Source: an uncultured Lachnospiraceae bacterium
GTDB taxonomy: Bacteria; Bacillota; Clostridia; Lachnospirales; Lachnospiraceae
Length of the DNA: 64,000 bases
Direction: 5' to 3'
NCBI GenBank assembly: GCA_949132985.1
Contig: CASCGD010000002.1
Coordinates: 1-64,000, forward strand
Numbering within the stretch: position 1 is the stretch's first letter; the number at the start of each line of letters is the position of its first letter. A program made the translations under genes and the position numbers. Positions 17,700 to 26,180 of the stretch are shown here, piece after piece. The notes below the pieces were generated by a model. The model was not told where the DNA came from. It saw nothing but the letters and a program-made list of their open reading frames with translations, and ran no database searches.

Positions 17700-18878
17700 C
17701 TATTTCTGCTTCTTCACAAAATCCTCATAGAGCGGAGACATGGAGCGCAGCTGCTCTATAATCTCTTTCAACGCATCCACCGTATCATCAATATCCTCCA
17801 TCGTCGTCTCATGGGAGAGGCTAAGCCGCAGAGAGCCGTGTGCTATCTCATGAGGAAGCCCGATGGCCAGCAGTACATGGGACGGGTCAAGGGATCCAGA
17901 AGTACAGGCGCTTCCGCTGGACCCGCAGATTCCCTTCTGGTCGAGCTTTATAAGCATCGACTCACCCTCGATAAAACGGAAGCAGAAGTTGGCGTTGTTC
18001 GGCAGCCGGTTTGTCCGGTCACCGTTTAAACGGCTGTAGGGAATCTCCGCGAGCACCCGGTCAATCAGATGATCCCGCAGCTTCGATTCATAAGCCATGC
18101 GCTCCTCCATCTTCTCCGATGCGAGCACCGCCGCCTTTCCGATACCAACGATACCCGTCACGTTGTGCGTCCCTGCGCGCCGCTTTCGCTCCTGCGCACC
18201 GCCGTGTATAAAGGACCCGCTCTTTACGCCCTTTCTGATATACAGAAAACCGATACCCTTTGGCCCGAAAATTTTGTGACCGCTGGCGGAGAGCATGTCA
18301 ATGTTCATCTCATCCACATTCAGCGGGATATGCGTGAAGGCCTGCACCGCATCCGTATGGAAAAAGACACCGTGTTTCCTTGCCAGCTCACCGATCTCCT
18401 TCAATGGCTGAATCGTGCCGATTTCATTATTTGCAGCCATAACCGAGATGAGAACCGTGTCCGGACGGATCGCCTGCTCCAGCTCATCCATACGAATCAT
18501 ACCATTCTCGTCCACGCCCACGTAAGTAACCTCATAGCCCTGCTTCTCCAGATATTCGCACGTATGCAGGATGGCATGATGCTCGATGGCGGAAGTGATG
18601 ATATGCTTTCCCTTGTTCACATAGGCCTCCGCTGTTGCCTTTAACGCCCAATTGTCCGACTCGCTGCCGCCGCCGGTAAAATAGATCTCCTCCGGCTTTG
18701 CCCCGATCATCCCGGCAATCGCAGCGCGCGCCTCCTCCACCGCATCCCGGCCTTTTCCTGCAAAGGAATAGATGCTGGAAGGATTTCCATAGTATTCGCA
18801 AAAATAAGGCGTCATCGCCGTCAGCACCTCCGGTGCGACACGGGTGGTAGCTGCGTTGTCTAAATAAATATATTTCAT
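17700..18878 (-). CDS. nifS: Cysteine desulfurase NifS/IscS
   Basis: A 392-residue class V aminotransferase-fold PLP enzyme: PLP lysine at about 202 (SASGHKIFGPKG), stacking His at 100-101 (AIEHHAIL), catalytic Cys at about 325 within GSACTSGS on the mobile loop. It removes sulfur from cysteine and hands it to NifU. It is the first gene of the nifS-nifU-HDGYP-Hpt run and has a strong promoter about 290 bp upstream. No IscR-type regulator is present. Confidence 0.94.
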   Translation of the reverse strand: MKYIYLDNAATTRVAPEVLTAMTPYFCEYYGNPSSIYSFAGKGRDAVEEARAAIAGMIGAKPEEIYFTGGGSESDNWALKATAEAYVNKGKHIITSAIEHHAILHTCEYLEKQGYEVTYVGVDENGMIRMDELEQAIRPDTVLISVMAANNEIGTIQPLKEIGELARKHGVFFHTDAVQAFTHIPLNVDEMNIDMLSASGHKIFGPKGIGFLYIRKGVKSGSFIHGGAQERKRRAGTHNVTGIVGIGKAAVLASEKMEERMAYESKLRDHLIDRVLAEIPYSRLNGDRTNRLPNNANFCFRFIEGESMLIKLDQKGICGSSGSACTSGSLDPSHVLLAIGLPHEIAHGSLRLSLSHETTMEDIDDTVDALKEIIEQLRSMSPLYEDFVKKQK

Positions 18879-19160
18879 GATCTGTTACCTCTTTTCAATG
18901 ATGTTATATCCACGACCCATAACATCCGCCGTGCATATTGCGCCAGCCGCTGGCGATAGATATACCCGCTAACCAAATGATTTGCCAGAATATTTCCGTT
19001 ATTTCAGGGAGTATCACAAATCGTCCGGCAAATAAGTATGCCCGTGAGTATCACAAATTTCCTTACGCGGCTTTACGCATCCTGCTACATCGAACGGCAG
19101 GTCAGTCTGCCATTCCGTATAACATCGCTGCCCGGGTCAACAGCCCGGTTTCGCATAGAT
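18879..19160 (-). promoter_or_regulatory. Long 5' leader of the nifS operon
   Basis: About 280 nt between the predicted transcription start and nifS. It holds a 13-bp direct repeat GAGTATCACAAAT (19009-19021 and 19046-19058, plus-strand reading), a hairpin GATGTTAT/ATAACATC near 18899-18925 just before the nifS ribosome site, and no convincing ORF. Regulatory function is inferred from length and structure only. Confidence 0.35.
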
Positions 19161-19166
19161 ACGAAT

Positions 19167-19194
19167 ATTATACCGCTTTTCCGCTTAATGTCAA
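19167..19194 (-). promoter_or_regulatory. Promoter of the nifS operon
   Basis: Minus-strand consensus -35 TTGACA (19189-19194), 16-bp spacer, consensus -10 TATAAT (19167-19172). Confidence 0.75.
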
Positions 19195-19358
19195 GTTATG
19201 CACCGCTAACTTCACAACCTGACTTCACGGCAAACGCCGACAGCAGATTGCCAGAAGCGTTACCACGGCGTTGCTGTGTGTTCTGCGGTTTTTTATTTCT
19301 TGTATGCCATCCCTTTTTGTGCTATGATTAAGAAAAATATTTTGATTCCGAACGAAAT

Positions 19359-19601
19359 ATGAAAGCTGCAAAAGGAGACAAAACGCTGCGGTGCCGCAGT
19401 GCCGAGCCGTCTTCGGGAGAATACCTAAGCGGCTTCTGCAAAACCGACCGGCTGCTCCCCGTCATCACACTGACAATCTTCTGGGGCGCTGATAAATGCA
19501 AAGAGGTCGGGCTTCCATTCAGGGAGATACTCCCCCGCATCGCCCGTAAATTTGATTTTCTTCTGCACGAATCCGAAGCGCTGGTCAAAAAATACTGGTG
19601 A
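19359..19601 (+). pseudogene. Fragment of an Rpn-family (PD-(D/E)XK) nuclease/transposase-like gene
   Basis: An 80-codon open frame whose centre, EYLSGFCKTDRLLPVITLT followed by IFWGAD, matches the conserved middle of Rpn/YhgA-like recombination-promoting nucleases, where a phrase like LLPVITLTIYFGADEWD is typical. Family members run about 250-330 residues, so both ends are missing; the first 20 residues do not look native. It lies in the leader region of the S1-domain gene and is presumably a dead remnant. Recognition is by motif only. Confidence 0.5.
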
Positions 19602-19617
19602 TACAGGCACACAAATG

Positions 19618-19626
19618 TGGTATAAT
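19618..19626 (+). promoter_or_regulatory. Extended -10 promoter of the S1-domain gene
   Basis: TGGTATAAT contains TGn plus a consensus TATAAT at 19621-19626, 41 bp before the start codon. No good -35 is visible, consistent with an extended -10 promoter. Confidence 0.55.
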
Positions 19627-19666
19627 ATGACCACTTGGCGAATATTTAAACAAAGGAGAGATAATT

Positions 19667-20581
19667 ATGTCAGAAACAATGAAAGATTACGAAGCAGAAA
19701 TCAACGCTTCCTTCCGCAAGATCGATGCAGGCGATATCGTGACCGGAACCGTAATCGCTGTGACCGAGGAAGATGTCACGGTGGATCTTCGCTACTACGC
19801 GCCCGGCATTATCAAGGCGGCGGATTACTCCGACGACCCTGACTGCATCCTGAAAGAGGCCGTACAAATCGGCGAGACCATCGAGGCAACCGTGGTGCGC
19901 ACCGACGACGGCCATGGAAACATCCTCTTGTCAAAGAAAGAGGCAAACCATGTGCTGGCATGGGACGTGTTGAAAGGATATCTCGAGGATGAAAGCGTTC
20001 ATCAGGTCCGTGTAAAGGGCATCGTTCCCAGCGGAGTGGTTGCCTGGCTTGAGGGCATCCGCGGCTTTATTCCCGCAAGCCAGTTAAGTCTCGATTATGT
20101 GGAAGATTGCAACCCGTGGCTCGGCAAGGATCTCTCCGTTCAGGTCATCACCGTTGACAAGGATAAAGAGAAGCTGGTGCTCTCCGCAAAAACCGTATTG
20201 CGCAGGCAGCAGGAGGAGGCGCGCAACCATCGGATTTCTATGCTTGTTCCCGGCTCTGTTGTGGAGGGAACCGTGGAAAGCCTTATGCCCTACGGCGCAT
20301 TCGTAAACCTCGGCGACGGGTTAAGCGGCCTTGTACACATCTCACAGATCTGCCAGAAGCGCATCAAACATCCGGGGGAGATCTTAAAAGAAGGCCAGAA
20401 AGTGAAAGCAAAGATTTTAAACACCAACGACCACAAGATCAGCCTTTCCATGAAAGCGCTCGAGGAGGAAATGGTCGATACCGAGGCACAGGAGGCCAGT
20501 GCCGCCGCTGTAGAATACAGCTCCAACGAGCAGGTAACCACAAGCCTCGGAAGCCTGCTGGCTGGAATTAAATTGCAATAG
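19667..20581 (+). CDS. S1 RNA-binding domain protein (short ribosomal protein S1-like)
   Basis: 304 residues with three consecutive S1 OB-fold domains at roughly 18-87 (GDIVTGTVIAVTEEDVTVDL), 100-170 and 187-258 (GSVVEGTVESLMPYGAFVNLGDGLSGLVHIS). Shorter than proteobacterial S1 (six domains), as usual in low-GC Gram-positives. It binds RNA, probably at the ribosome. Ribosome site AAAGGAGAG precedes the ATG. Single gene, convergent with the flavin reductase. Confidence 0.87.
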   Translation: MSETMKDYEAEINASFRKIDAGDIVTGTVIAVTEEDVTVDLRYYAPGIIKAADYSDDPDCILKEAVQIGETIEATVVRTDDGHGNILLSKKEANHVLAWDVLKGYLEDESVHQVRVKGIVPSGVVAWLEGIRGFIPASQLSLDYVEDCNPWLGKDLSVQVITVDKDKEKLVLSAKTVLRRQQEEARNHRISMLVPGSVVEGTVESLMPYGAFVNLGDGLSGLVHISQICQKRIKHPGEILKEGQKVKAKILNTNDHKISLSMKALEEEMVDTEAQEASAAAVEYSSNEQVTTSLGSLLAGIKLQ

Positions 20582-20694
20582 CGCACCATAATTCCCGGCA
20601 TGGAAGATGTAAAAACATGATACTCACGTCCAAAATAAAACTGCCGGGACGCGCCATAATTTCAGCACGCGAATAGCGCGGAGAAAAGACCAGG

Positions 20695-21348
20695 TTACTT
20701 CCCCCGTTTTTTCTTCGCGTTTTTTGTGCGCTTTTTCACGCTGAATCCAAATGTCCCAAGTTTTTTTCCGAGCTGAAAGTACGTCCCATGGGAATATGCA
20801 GCCAATCCTGCATCATTCAGATGGAATGACCCGTTTTCATCCAGATACCGCTCATCTGCGGTCACACTGACAATCTCTGCCAGAAACATATCGTGACTGC
20901 CCAGAGGAATGACCTGCGTTACCTTACAGGCAAGGCTTAGGGGGCTCTCTGCAATGGCCGGCGCCCGGACGCCTTCCACCGGCACCGCAGTCAGCTTCAT
21001 CTGTTCAAACTTGTCCACATCCCTGCCGGAACGCACGCCGCAATAATCGCAGGCGCGCACAAGAGGCGCGTGTACCAGATTCACCACAAACTCACCCGTA
21101 TCGCTGATGATTCCGTGGGAATAGCGCTCCTTTCGTACGGAAACGGAAAGCATGGGCGGATCGGAGTTTACCGTGCCCGCCCATGCCACCGTGATAATAT
21201 TCGGTTTTTCATCCGCGCGGGCAGCACTCACCATCACCGCCGGAACGGGATAGAGCATATTGCCGCCCCTCCATGTCTGTCTGCCGCCGCTTTCGCTGTG
21301 TCCTGTTGCCGTCCCGCGGAAAGTGCAAGGTTTATTTTGCGGTTTCAT
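20695..21348 (-). CDS. Flavin reductase family protein (FMN-binding split barrel)
   Basis: A flavin reductase-like split-barrel protein of about 217 residues. The segment LYPVPAVMVSAARADEKPNIITVAWAG and the later GTVNSDPPMLSVSVRKERYSHGII are the family FMN-binding core; the C-terminus is a lysine-rich tail. The ATG at 21348 is preferred over an in-frame GTG at 21357 because GGAGG, lying inside the last codons of the pyrophosphatase gene, is correctly spaced only for the ATG. It follows that gene by 5 nt. Likely moves electrons from NAD(P)H via FMN to an unknown acceptor. Confidence 0.85.
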   Translation of the reverse strand: MKPQNKPCTFRGTATGHSESGGRQTWRGGNMLYPVPAVMVSAARADEKPNIITVAWAGTVNSDPPMLSVSVRKERYSHGIISDTGEFVVNLVHAPLVRACDYCGVRSGRDVDKFEQMKLTAVPVEGVRAPAIAESPLSLACKVTQVIPLGSHDMFLAEIVSVTADERYLDENGSFHLNDAGLAAYSHGTYFQLGKKLGTFGFSVKKRTKNAKKKRGK

Positions 21349-21353
21349 CTCTG

Positions 21354-23015
21354 TCACGCCTCCTGCAGGGCACTCATCAGCCCTGGTATAAACTGTTTTT
21401 TCCGTGAGACCACGCCCCTGAGAACTACCCTTGCGTGCTCATCCTCCTCACCTCGGAAAGCCCGTGAGAGTACCCGCGCCGCGCCCTCACCGGCACATAA
21501 AATCTCGGACTGCTCCATGACGATATTCGTCAGCATCACAAATACCATGTCCAGCTTCCGCACCGCAAGCATCTCCCCTATGTACTCCTGCAGTCGGTCT
21601 CTGACCTCCTCCAGGTCCAGATCGCTCATGGAGCTGATCTGGCTGACCCCGAAGGTGCGCTTCTCGGCGGTAAATGTCTTGAAGTCCAGATAACAGATTT
21701 CCTCAATCGTCTTTTTATGGAAATTACTGCCTGCGCGGAACATATTGCTGGCAAAGGTCTCAATCTCGATCCCTGCAAGCTCCGCCAGCTCCTCCGCTGC
21801 CTCCTTGTCCCAGGGGGTACAGGTAGGCGAACGGAACATCAGCGTATCTGAAATGATCGCCGCACACAAAAGTCCCGCGATCTTCTCGTCCACCTCGGCA
21901 CCCCGCTCCTGATATATTTTCCAGACGATGGAAGCGGTGGAGCCAAGGGGCTGATTGCGGAAAAATACCGGCGACATCGTCTCCAGGCTTCCAAGTCTGT
22001 GATGGTCGATGATCTCCAGAATATCAGCTCCCGCAATGCCGTCCACCGCCTGGGTCCGCTCGTTATGATCTACGAGAATGACCTGTTTCTTCTGCATATT
22101 CAGCAAATTTCTGCGGGACATCATGCCCACGTAATCCCCGTTCTCGTCAAGTATCGGAAAATCCCGATGCCGCTCCTTGGACATGACCTCACGGATATCC
22201 TCCACATAGTCCTCCAGCTCAAAGGTCACCAGATTCTTCTTTGTCATAATGGATTTGATCGGCATACTCTGGTTTATGAGGCGCGCCGCAGTAAATGTAT
22301 CGTAGGGTGTCGAGATCAGCACACAATCCCTGCGCTTTGCCATCTTTAGTATCTCTGTGGAAACCTGTGCGCCCCCACAGATAATCATACAGCTCACGTC
22401 CAGCTCCAGCAGCAGCCGCTGCATCTCCTCCCGGTCGGCAAGTATCGCCAGATCATCCCGTTCCAGATATTCGTCGATGCGGTCTTTATTACCCGCCGCC
22501 ACCCCAACCTTGCCGCGACTGAAAATACCGTGCTCGTTTCCGGTCAAAAGCGTCCCGTTCAGCGTCTCGATGATGTTGCGGTAGCTGGTGCGCGCCTTGG
22601 AAAGCTTGCTCTCCTGATTGAACACCTCCATGTAGGACATGGCAATATCGTTGTTGCCGATGAGTCCGATGAGCTTGCGCTCCTCATCCACAATCGGAAG
22701 GGTCACGACCCGCTCCGTCTGCATCAGCTCCCACGCTTTTTTCAGCGTAATGCTCTCACGCACACCGGCAGTGCGGCGGAAGGTGATATCCTTCACCTGC
22801 GCGCCCACATCGCTTACAAGCTCCGGCTCCTCCACGCCAAAATAATCCAGCACGAAAGCGGTCTCACCGCTCACCGCCCCGGCACGCTTTGCCACAAAAT
22901 GCTCTCCCTCTGTCTGATTTTTCAAAGCTGCATATGCAATCGCCGAACAGATCGAATCCGTGTCCGGATTTTTATGACCGATCACCCACACGCTTCCCGA
23001 TGTATAATGCCCCAT
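21354..23015 (-). CDS. Manganese-dependent inorganic pyrophosphatase with CBS and DRTGG domains
   Basis: A 553-residue family II pyrophosphatase. The DHH phosphoesterase motifs GHKNPDTDS (His14, Asp18, Asp20), VDHNERTQAV and EIIDHHRLG ligate the metal; the DHHA2 domain is C-terminal. Between the first and second motif lies a regulatory insert of a CBS pair split by a DRTGG domain (about residues 75-310), making it a nucleotide-regulated CBS-PPase rather than the short PpaC form. It hydrolyses pyrophosphate in the cytosol. Operon with a flavin reductase. Confidence 0.92.
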   Translation of the reverse strand: MGHYTSGSVWVIGHKNPDTDSICSAIAYAALKNQTEGEHFVAKRAGAVSGETAFVLDYFGVEEPELVSDVGAQVKDITFRRTAGVRESITLKKAWELMQTERVVTLPIVDEERKLIGLIGNNDIAMSYMEVFNQESKLSKARTSYRNIIETLNGTLLTGNEHGIFSRGKVGVAAGNKDRIDEYLERDDLAILADREEMQRLLLELDVSCMIICGGAQVSTEILKMAKRRDCVLISTPYDTFTAARLINQSMPIKSIMTKKNLVTFELEDYVEDIREVMSKERHRDFPILDENGDYVGMMSRRNLLNMQKKQVILVDHNERTQAVDGIAGADILEIIDHHRLGSLETMSPVFFRNQPLGSTASIVWKIYQERGAEVDEKIAGLLCAAIISDTLMFRSPTCTPWDKEAAEELAELAGIEIETFASNMFRAGSNFHKKTIEEICYLDFKTFTAEKRTFGVSQISSMSDLDLEEVRDRLQEYIGEMLAVRKLDMVFVMLTNIVMEQSEILCAGEGAARVLSRAFRGEEDEHARVVLRGVVSRKKQFIPGLMSALQEA

Positions 23016-23063
23016 AAAACACCCCTTTTTCAGCCGTTTCCGGCATTGTATTATATGTTCTTT

Positions 23064-23112
23064 TATAAAAACAGGGCTGTGTCCATGATCATCATCGCCA
23101 CTACCCTGTTTT
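23064..23112 (-). terminator. Terminator downstream of the coiled-coil protein
   Basis: Stem AAAACAGGG/CCCTGTTTT with a loop of 27 nt, T-rich on exit on the minus strand, 30 bp after the stop codon. The large loop lowers confidence. Confidence 0.45.
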
Positions 23113-23141
23113 CACACAACAAAATCTGTTTTTTTCTTTAA

Positions 23142-24233
23142 CTATATGAACATCAGCCATGCAAGTATACCGGCCGCCCCCAGAAAGCTGAGAACCGAAA
23201 ATACAAACGTCGCCGCCAAAAGCTTCCCCTGGGACGCCATGCGCTCCTGCAAGTTATCCATCTGCTCCTGAATATGCTGACGAGTCTTTTCATCCGCGTC
23301 GGAAAGCATTTTGCTCTGCTCATTCATCGATGCCTGAATATTGCGGTAGCACTTCACATCCTCGGCATGTATCTTTTCCGCAATATCCGATTTCAATGTG
23401 GTGATCTGGCTGCTCATCTCCGTGGACAGCTCATTAATCTGCTCCAACTGTTCCAACTGCTCCAGCTGCTCCTTCAAGCCCTCCAGGCTGCGGGTATTCT
23501 GGTCAATCACATTCTGCGCCGCAGATACAACTGCCTGCCTCGTACTCTCGGTGGACAAGCCGATCTCATGCGTCAGATTCTGAGACAGCCCGGAGACTTC
23601 CCGGCTCATCGCGTCGGAGAGTCCGGATACCTCACGGTTCATCACATCGGAAAGCCCGGATACCTCACGGTTCATCGCATCGGAGAGTCCGGATACCTCG
23701 CGGCTCACCGCATCAGACAGTCCGCTCATCTCCTGCCGGACATCCTCAGACATGGCATTAATCCGCTCCGATACACTGCCCATGATCTTATCCGCCTCAT
23801 TTTGACGCAGCTCAATCAGATCATCCAGCTCGGATGCCTGTGCTTCCTTCTCCCCCAGATCATTTTCCAGTTTCTCCGCCGCACTCTGCCGCGTTGCCAT
23901 CATCTGCTGCAGCTGTCTGGCCTTCTCCCGAAACTCGTCAATCTGCTTGAGCAGGAAATCCTCTTTTTCCAGATCAATCAAATCTGCCACATCCAGCCCG
24001 ATCCGTTCATTGATCTGTTCGATCTCTTCCGTTTCCGCCATGGATTCGGAAAGCGATATTGCTTCCTCCGGTGCCAATGACACCGCCTGCGGCGCTTTGT
24101 GCACTGCCGCATCAGCGGGCGCCGCCACACGTTTTTCCTCCGGTTTGTCTCCTGTGGACACAGGCCTCTGGGGCCGTTCTCTTTTGTCTGTTTTACTCTG
24201 TGGCCTGCGAAACCACTCTTCTATCTGAAGCAT
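23142..24233 (-). CDS. Coiled-coil protein with 11-residue repeats and C-terminal membrane anchor
   Basis: 363 residues, family not recognised. A basic, Pro/Ala-rich N-terminus (1-60) precedes a long heptad coiled coil (about 68-168), five near-identical hendecads (consensus VSGLSDAMNRE, residues 169-223), more coiled coil to about 335 and one C-terminal membrane helix (340-363, VFSVLSFLGAAGILAWLMFI). A tail-anchored rod exposed to the cytoplasm is the simplest topology. The first residues MLQIEEWFRRPQ look cytoplasmic. Possible roles in cell envelope or division are speculation. Confidence 0.7.
   Translation of the reverse strand: MLQIEEWFRRPQSKTDKRERPQRPVSTGDKPEEKRVAAPADAAVHKAPQAVSLAPEEAISLSESMAETEEIEQINERIGLDVADLIDLEKEDFLLKQIDEFREKARQLQQMMATRQSAAEKLENDLGEKEAQASELDDLIELRQNEADKIMGSVSERINAMSEDVRQEMSGLSDAVSREVSGLSDAMNREVSGLSDVMNREVSGLSDAMSREVSGLSQNLTHEIGLSTESTRQAVVSAAQNVIDQNTRSLEGLKEQLEQLEQLEQINELSTEMSSQITTLKSDIAEKIHAEDVKCYRNIQASMNEQSKMLSDADEKTRQHIQEQMDNLQERMASQGKLLAATFVFSVLSFLGAAGILAWLMFI
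23565..23729 (-). repeat. 33-bp coding tandem repeat (five units)
   Basis: Five in-frame 33-bp units encode the hendecads of the coiled-coil protein. Neighbouring units are almost identical in DNA, so they arose by recent slippage or recombination and copy number may vary between strains. Confidence 0.8.
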
Positions 24234-24533
24234 ATCCTTTCCCTCCCGGTAAAAGCCTCAACATCTCTACATGCCCTCATACCGAACCTCCCATCCGCCA
24301 CACAACAGGGATGTAAATACAGCATGATACCTTCACTATTTTACCATCAAATGCCGGATTTGTAAATGACGCATTTTCCTGTTTTTCGAGCGCATTTCCA
24401 TACCGGCAGCGGCTCCGACATGCCGCCTGACAGCCGCCGGAAAATATGCTATACTTTTTTTAATAACTTTCACATTCACCGTAGTTTTTACCGGTCAAAG
24501 CGTAGTTATAAAGTAAAGGGGAAGGAAGGTAAA

Positions 24534-24617
24534 ATGCGAAGCATTTTTTTGCATGACTTCCGACAACGTCCCGCGGGCAAAGAAAACGGATGCTGTAACA
24601 GCGAAGCTGCAGACTAA
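24534..24617 (+). CDS. Possible 27-residue leader peptide before the sigma factor
   Basis: Short ORF beginning MRSIFLHDFRQRP with a strong Shine-Dalgarno (GGGGAAGGAAGG) and TAA stop 37 nt before the sigma TTG start. A small hairpin AAAATGC/GCATTTT followed by T (24531-24550) overlaps its start, which could link its translation to transcription of the sigma gene. No homologue known to me. The rest of 24234-24533 holds nothing I can name. Confidence 0.3.
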   Translation: MRSIFLHDFRQRPAGKENGCCNSEAAD

Positions 24618-24654
24618 ACTCTTACCGGGCGCTACCTTGAAGGAGGTGATACAC

Positions 24655-25215
24655 TTGACCGATGATGAAAAAATCATAGCGCTGTTTTTCGAGCGCTCCG
24701 AGCAGGCGATCCGGGAACTGGATCTTGCATACGGAAAGCTCTGCCATCAGCTCGCCAACAACATCGTAAACAACCGTCAGGACGCAGAGGAATGCGTCAA
24801 CGACGCGTATCTGGGCGCGTGGAACACGATTCCGCCGGCAAGGCCAAACCCGCTGCGGGCGTACATCTGCAAAATCGTCCGTAACATCTCCTTAAAGCTC
24901 TACCACAAAAAAAGAGCCGCCAAACGGGGCAGTATTTATGAGACTGCCATAGATGAACTCGAGGACTGTATATCCGCCCCGGATACGGTGGAATCGGAGA
25001 TAGAGGCACGGGAGCTGGCGAACATTATTGAAGACTTTCTGGACACCTTAAACGAGGAAAACCATACCATTTTTATACGAAGATACTGGTTCTTTGACAG
25101 CTATGCCGTGATCGCACAGCGTGTGGGCATTTCCGAAAAAAATGTATCAGTCCGTCTCACCCGCATGCGCCGTAAGCTGAAAACATATTTATCTGAAAGG
25201 GAGGTTGTCATATGA
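24655..25215 (+). CDS. Sigma-70 family (ECF-like) RNA polymerase sigma factor
   Basis: A sigma factor of 186 residues with region 2 (NNIVNNRQDAEECVNDAYLGAWNT and RAYICKIVRNISLK) and region 4 (LNEENHTIFIRRYWFFDSYAVIAQRVGISEKNVSVRLTRMRRKLK). TTG at 24655 is taken as start because the ribosome site AAGGAGGTGA lies 5 nt before it; the upstream in-frame ATG has none. Its stop overlaps the next gene by 4 nt, which encodes the likely anti-sigma partner. Confidence 0.87.
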   Translation: MTDDEKIIALFFERSEQAIRELDLAYGKLCHQLANNIVNNRQDAEECVNDAYLGAWNTIPPARPNPLRAYICKIVRNISLKLYHKKRAAKRGSIYETAIDELEDCISAPDTVESEIEARELANIIEDFLDTLNEENHTIFIRRYWFFDSYAVIAQRVGISEKNVSVRLTRMRRKLKTYLSEREVVI

Positions 25216-25871
25216 GTACAAAAATATTTTCCGAGGCGATAGGTCTCATTTCCCTCACCCATGTAGAGCGGGCGCTCACATACCGGCCCGGACGCAGACA
25301 ACGACTGACCAGGTGGGCAGCTATGGCGGCCTGCATGGTTCTCATCGCCGCTGCAGGATTCACATTTGCGCAAAAAAGCATCACGCTTCGGCCCGGAAAT
25401 TCAAAGGACGACGGAAGCATCACGCCCCCGCACGGAGATCCGGATAACGGGGAAAACATCACGCCCGGGTCCGAAGGCTCAGACAGCGAGGGTACACTTG
25501 AAACCACGGATTTAGACATTTACTATGTAACAAAAGACAATAAAATAAAGAGCCGGAGCATGGAAACAGCCTGCGCGCCAAACGATATTTTCGGGAAGTG
25601 GGCGGATCTCAACAACATCCCGGATGTCAGTCTGGTGGACAGTGTATACGACAGCGACGGAGAAGAGGAAACGCCAAAGCCCGGAAGCGGCACGAAGGAG
25701 GAACCGGTCACATATCACATCGGCACTCATTTCACCTTCACACTCACGCTCTCCTGCGAATTTTCCCGGTATACGGAGGGCAGACGGGGCAAGCTTCTAG
25801 TGAAATCGCTGGAAAAAACCTTTGCGGGCTACCTTGATTTTGACGAGTTTATTCTGGTTGTGGAAGATTAA
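25212..25871 (+). CDS. Putative membrane-anchored anti-sigma-like protein
   Basis: 219 residues, coupled to the sigma gene by an ATGA overlap. A short cytoplasmic N-terminus (1-34) with basic residues precedes one membrane helix (about 35-54, WAAMAACMVLIAAAGFTF); an Asp/Gly/Pro-rich linker leads to an external domain with no recognised fold. It lacks a zinc-finger motif. The sigma partner and single-pass topology argue for an anti-sigma or signal-sensing role, known for this gene order in Clostridia, but the protein itself is not recognised. Confidence 0.6.
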   Translation: MSTKIFSEAIGLISLTHVERALTYRPGRRQRLTRWAAMAACMVLIAAAGFTFAQKSITLRPGNSKDDGSITPPHGDPDNGENITPGSEGSDSEGTLETTDLDIYYVTKDNKIKSRSMETACAPNDIFGKWADLNNIPDVSLVDSVYDSDGEEETPKPGSGTKEEPVTYHIGTHFTFTLTLSCEFSRYTEGRRGKLLVKSLEKTFAGYLDFDEFILVVED

Positions 25872-25927
25872 TTTGTCTTCTTACAAATAACGGCAAACGG
25901 CGGCCGGGCATCCTTATGGTCCGGCCG

Positions 25928-26180
25928 TCAGGAATCTGCCGTATCCTCCATCTCGTCAATCGCTGCCCGCTCGATATGCATGGCGAGATAACCGATCTCT
26001 ACCTCATCAAGCCTGCATTTCAAGCTTCTTCCGATCTCGTCACACACGGCGCCAGCCACCCGGAAGGCTTTGGGAAATTTGATCTCCATGTAGTCGTTCA
26101 TATTCCGTTTCAGCTGCTCGCCGCTCATGGCCCGGCCACCATATAGCGTACATGGTTCATGAGCCGGTTATAAGCCAGCG
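25928..26180 (-). pseudogene. Remnant of a BglG/LicT-type antiterminator (PRD2 region), frameshifted
   Basis: Two frames join to read a PRD domain: LAYNRLMNHVRYMVAG in one frame (26168-26110), then SGEQLKRNMNDYMEIKFPKAF and the PRD-typical segment DEVEIGYLAMHIERA in another. The RNA-binding CAT domain and PRD1 are absent. It is fused by deletion to the PTS EIIA remnant upstream on the same strand. Non-functional. Confidence 0.7.

Noticed and set aside
23565..23729. Regular 33-bp repeats as a CRISPR array
   Set aside because: Repeats are directly adjacent without spacers, lie in frame in a coiled-coil gene, and no cas gene is present.
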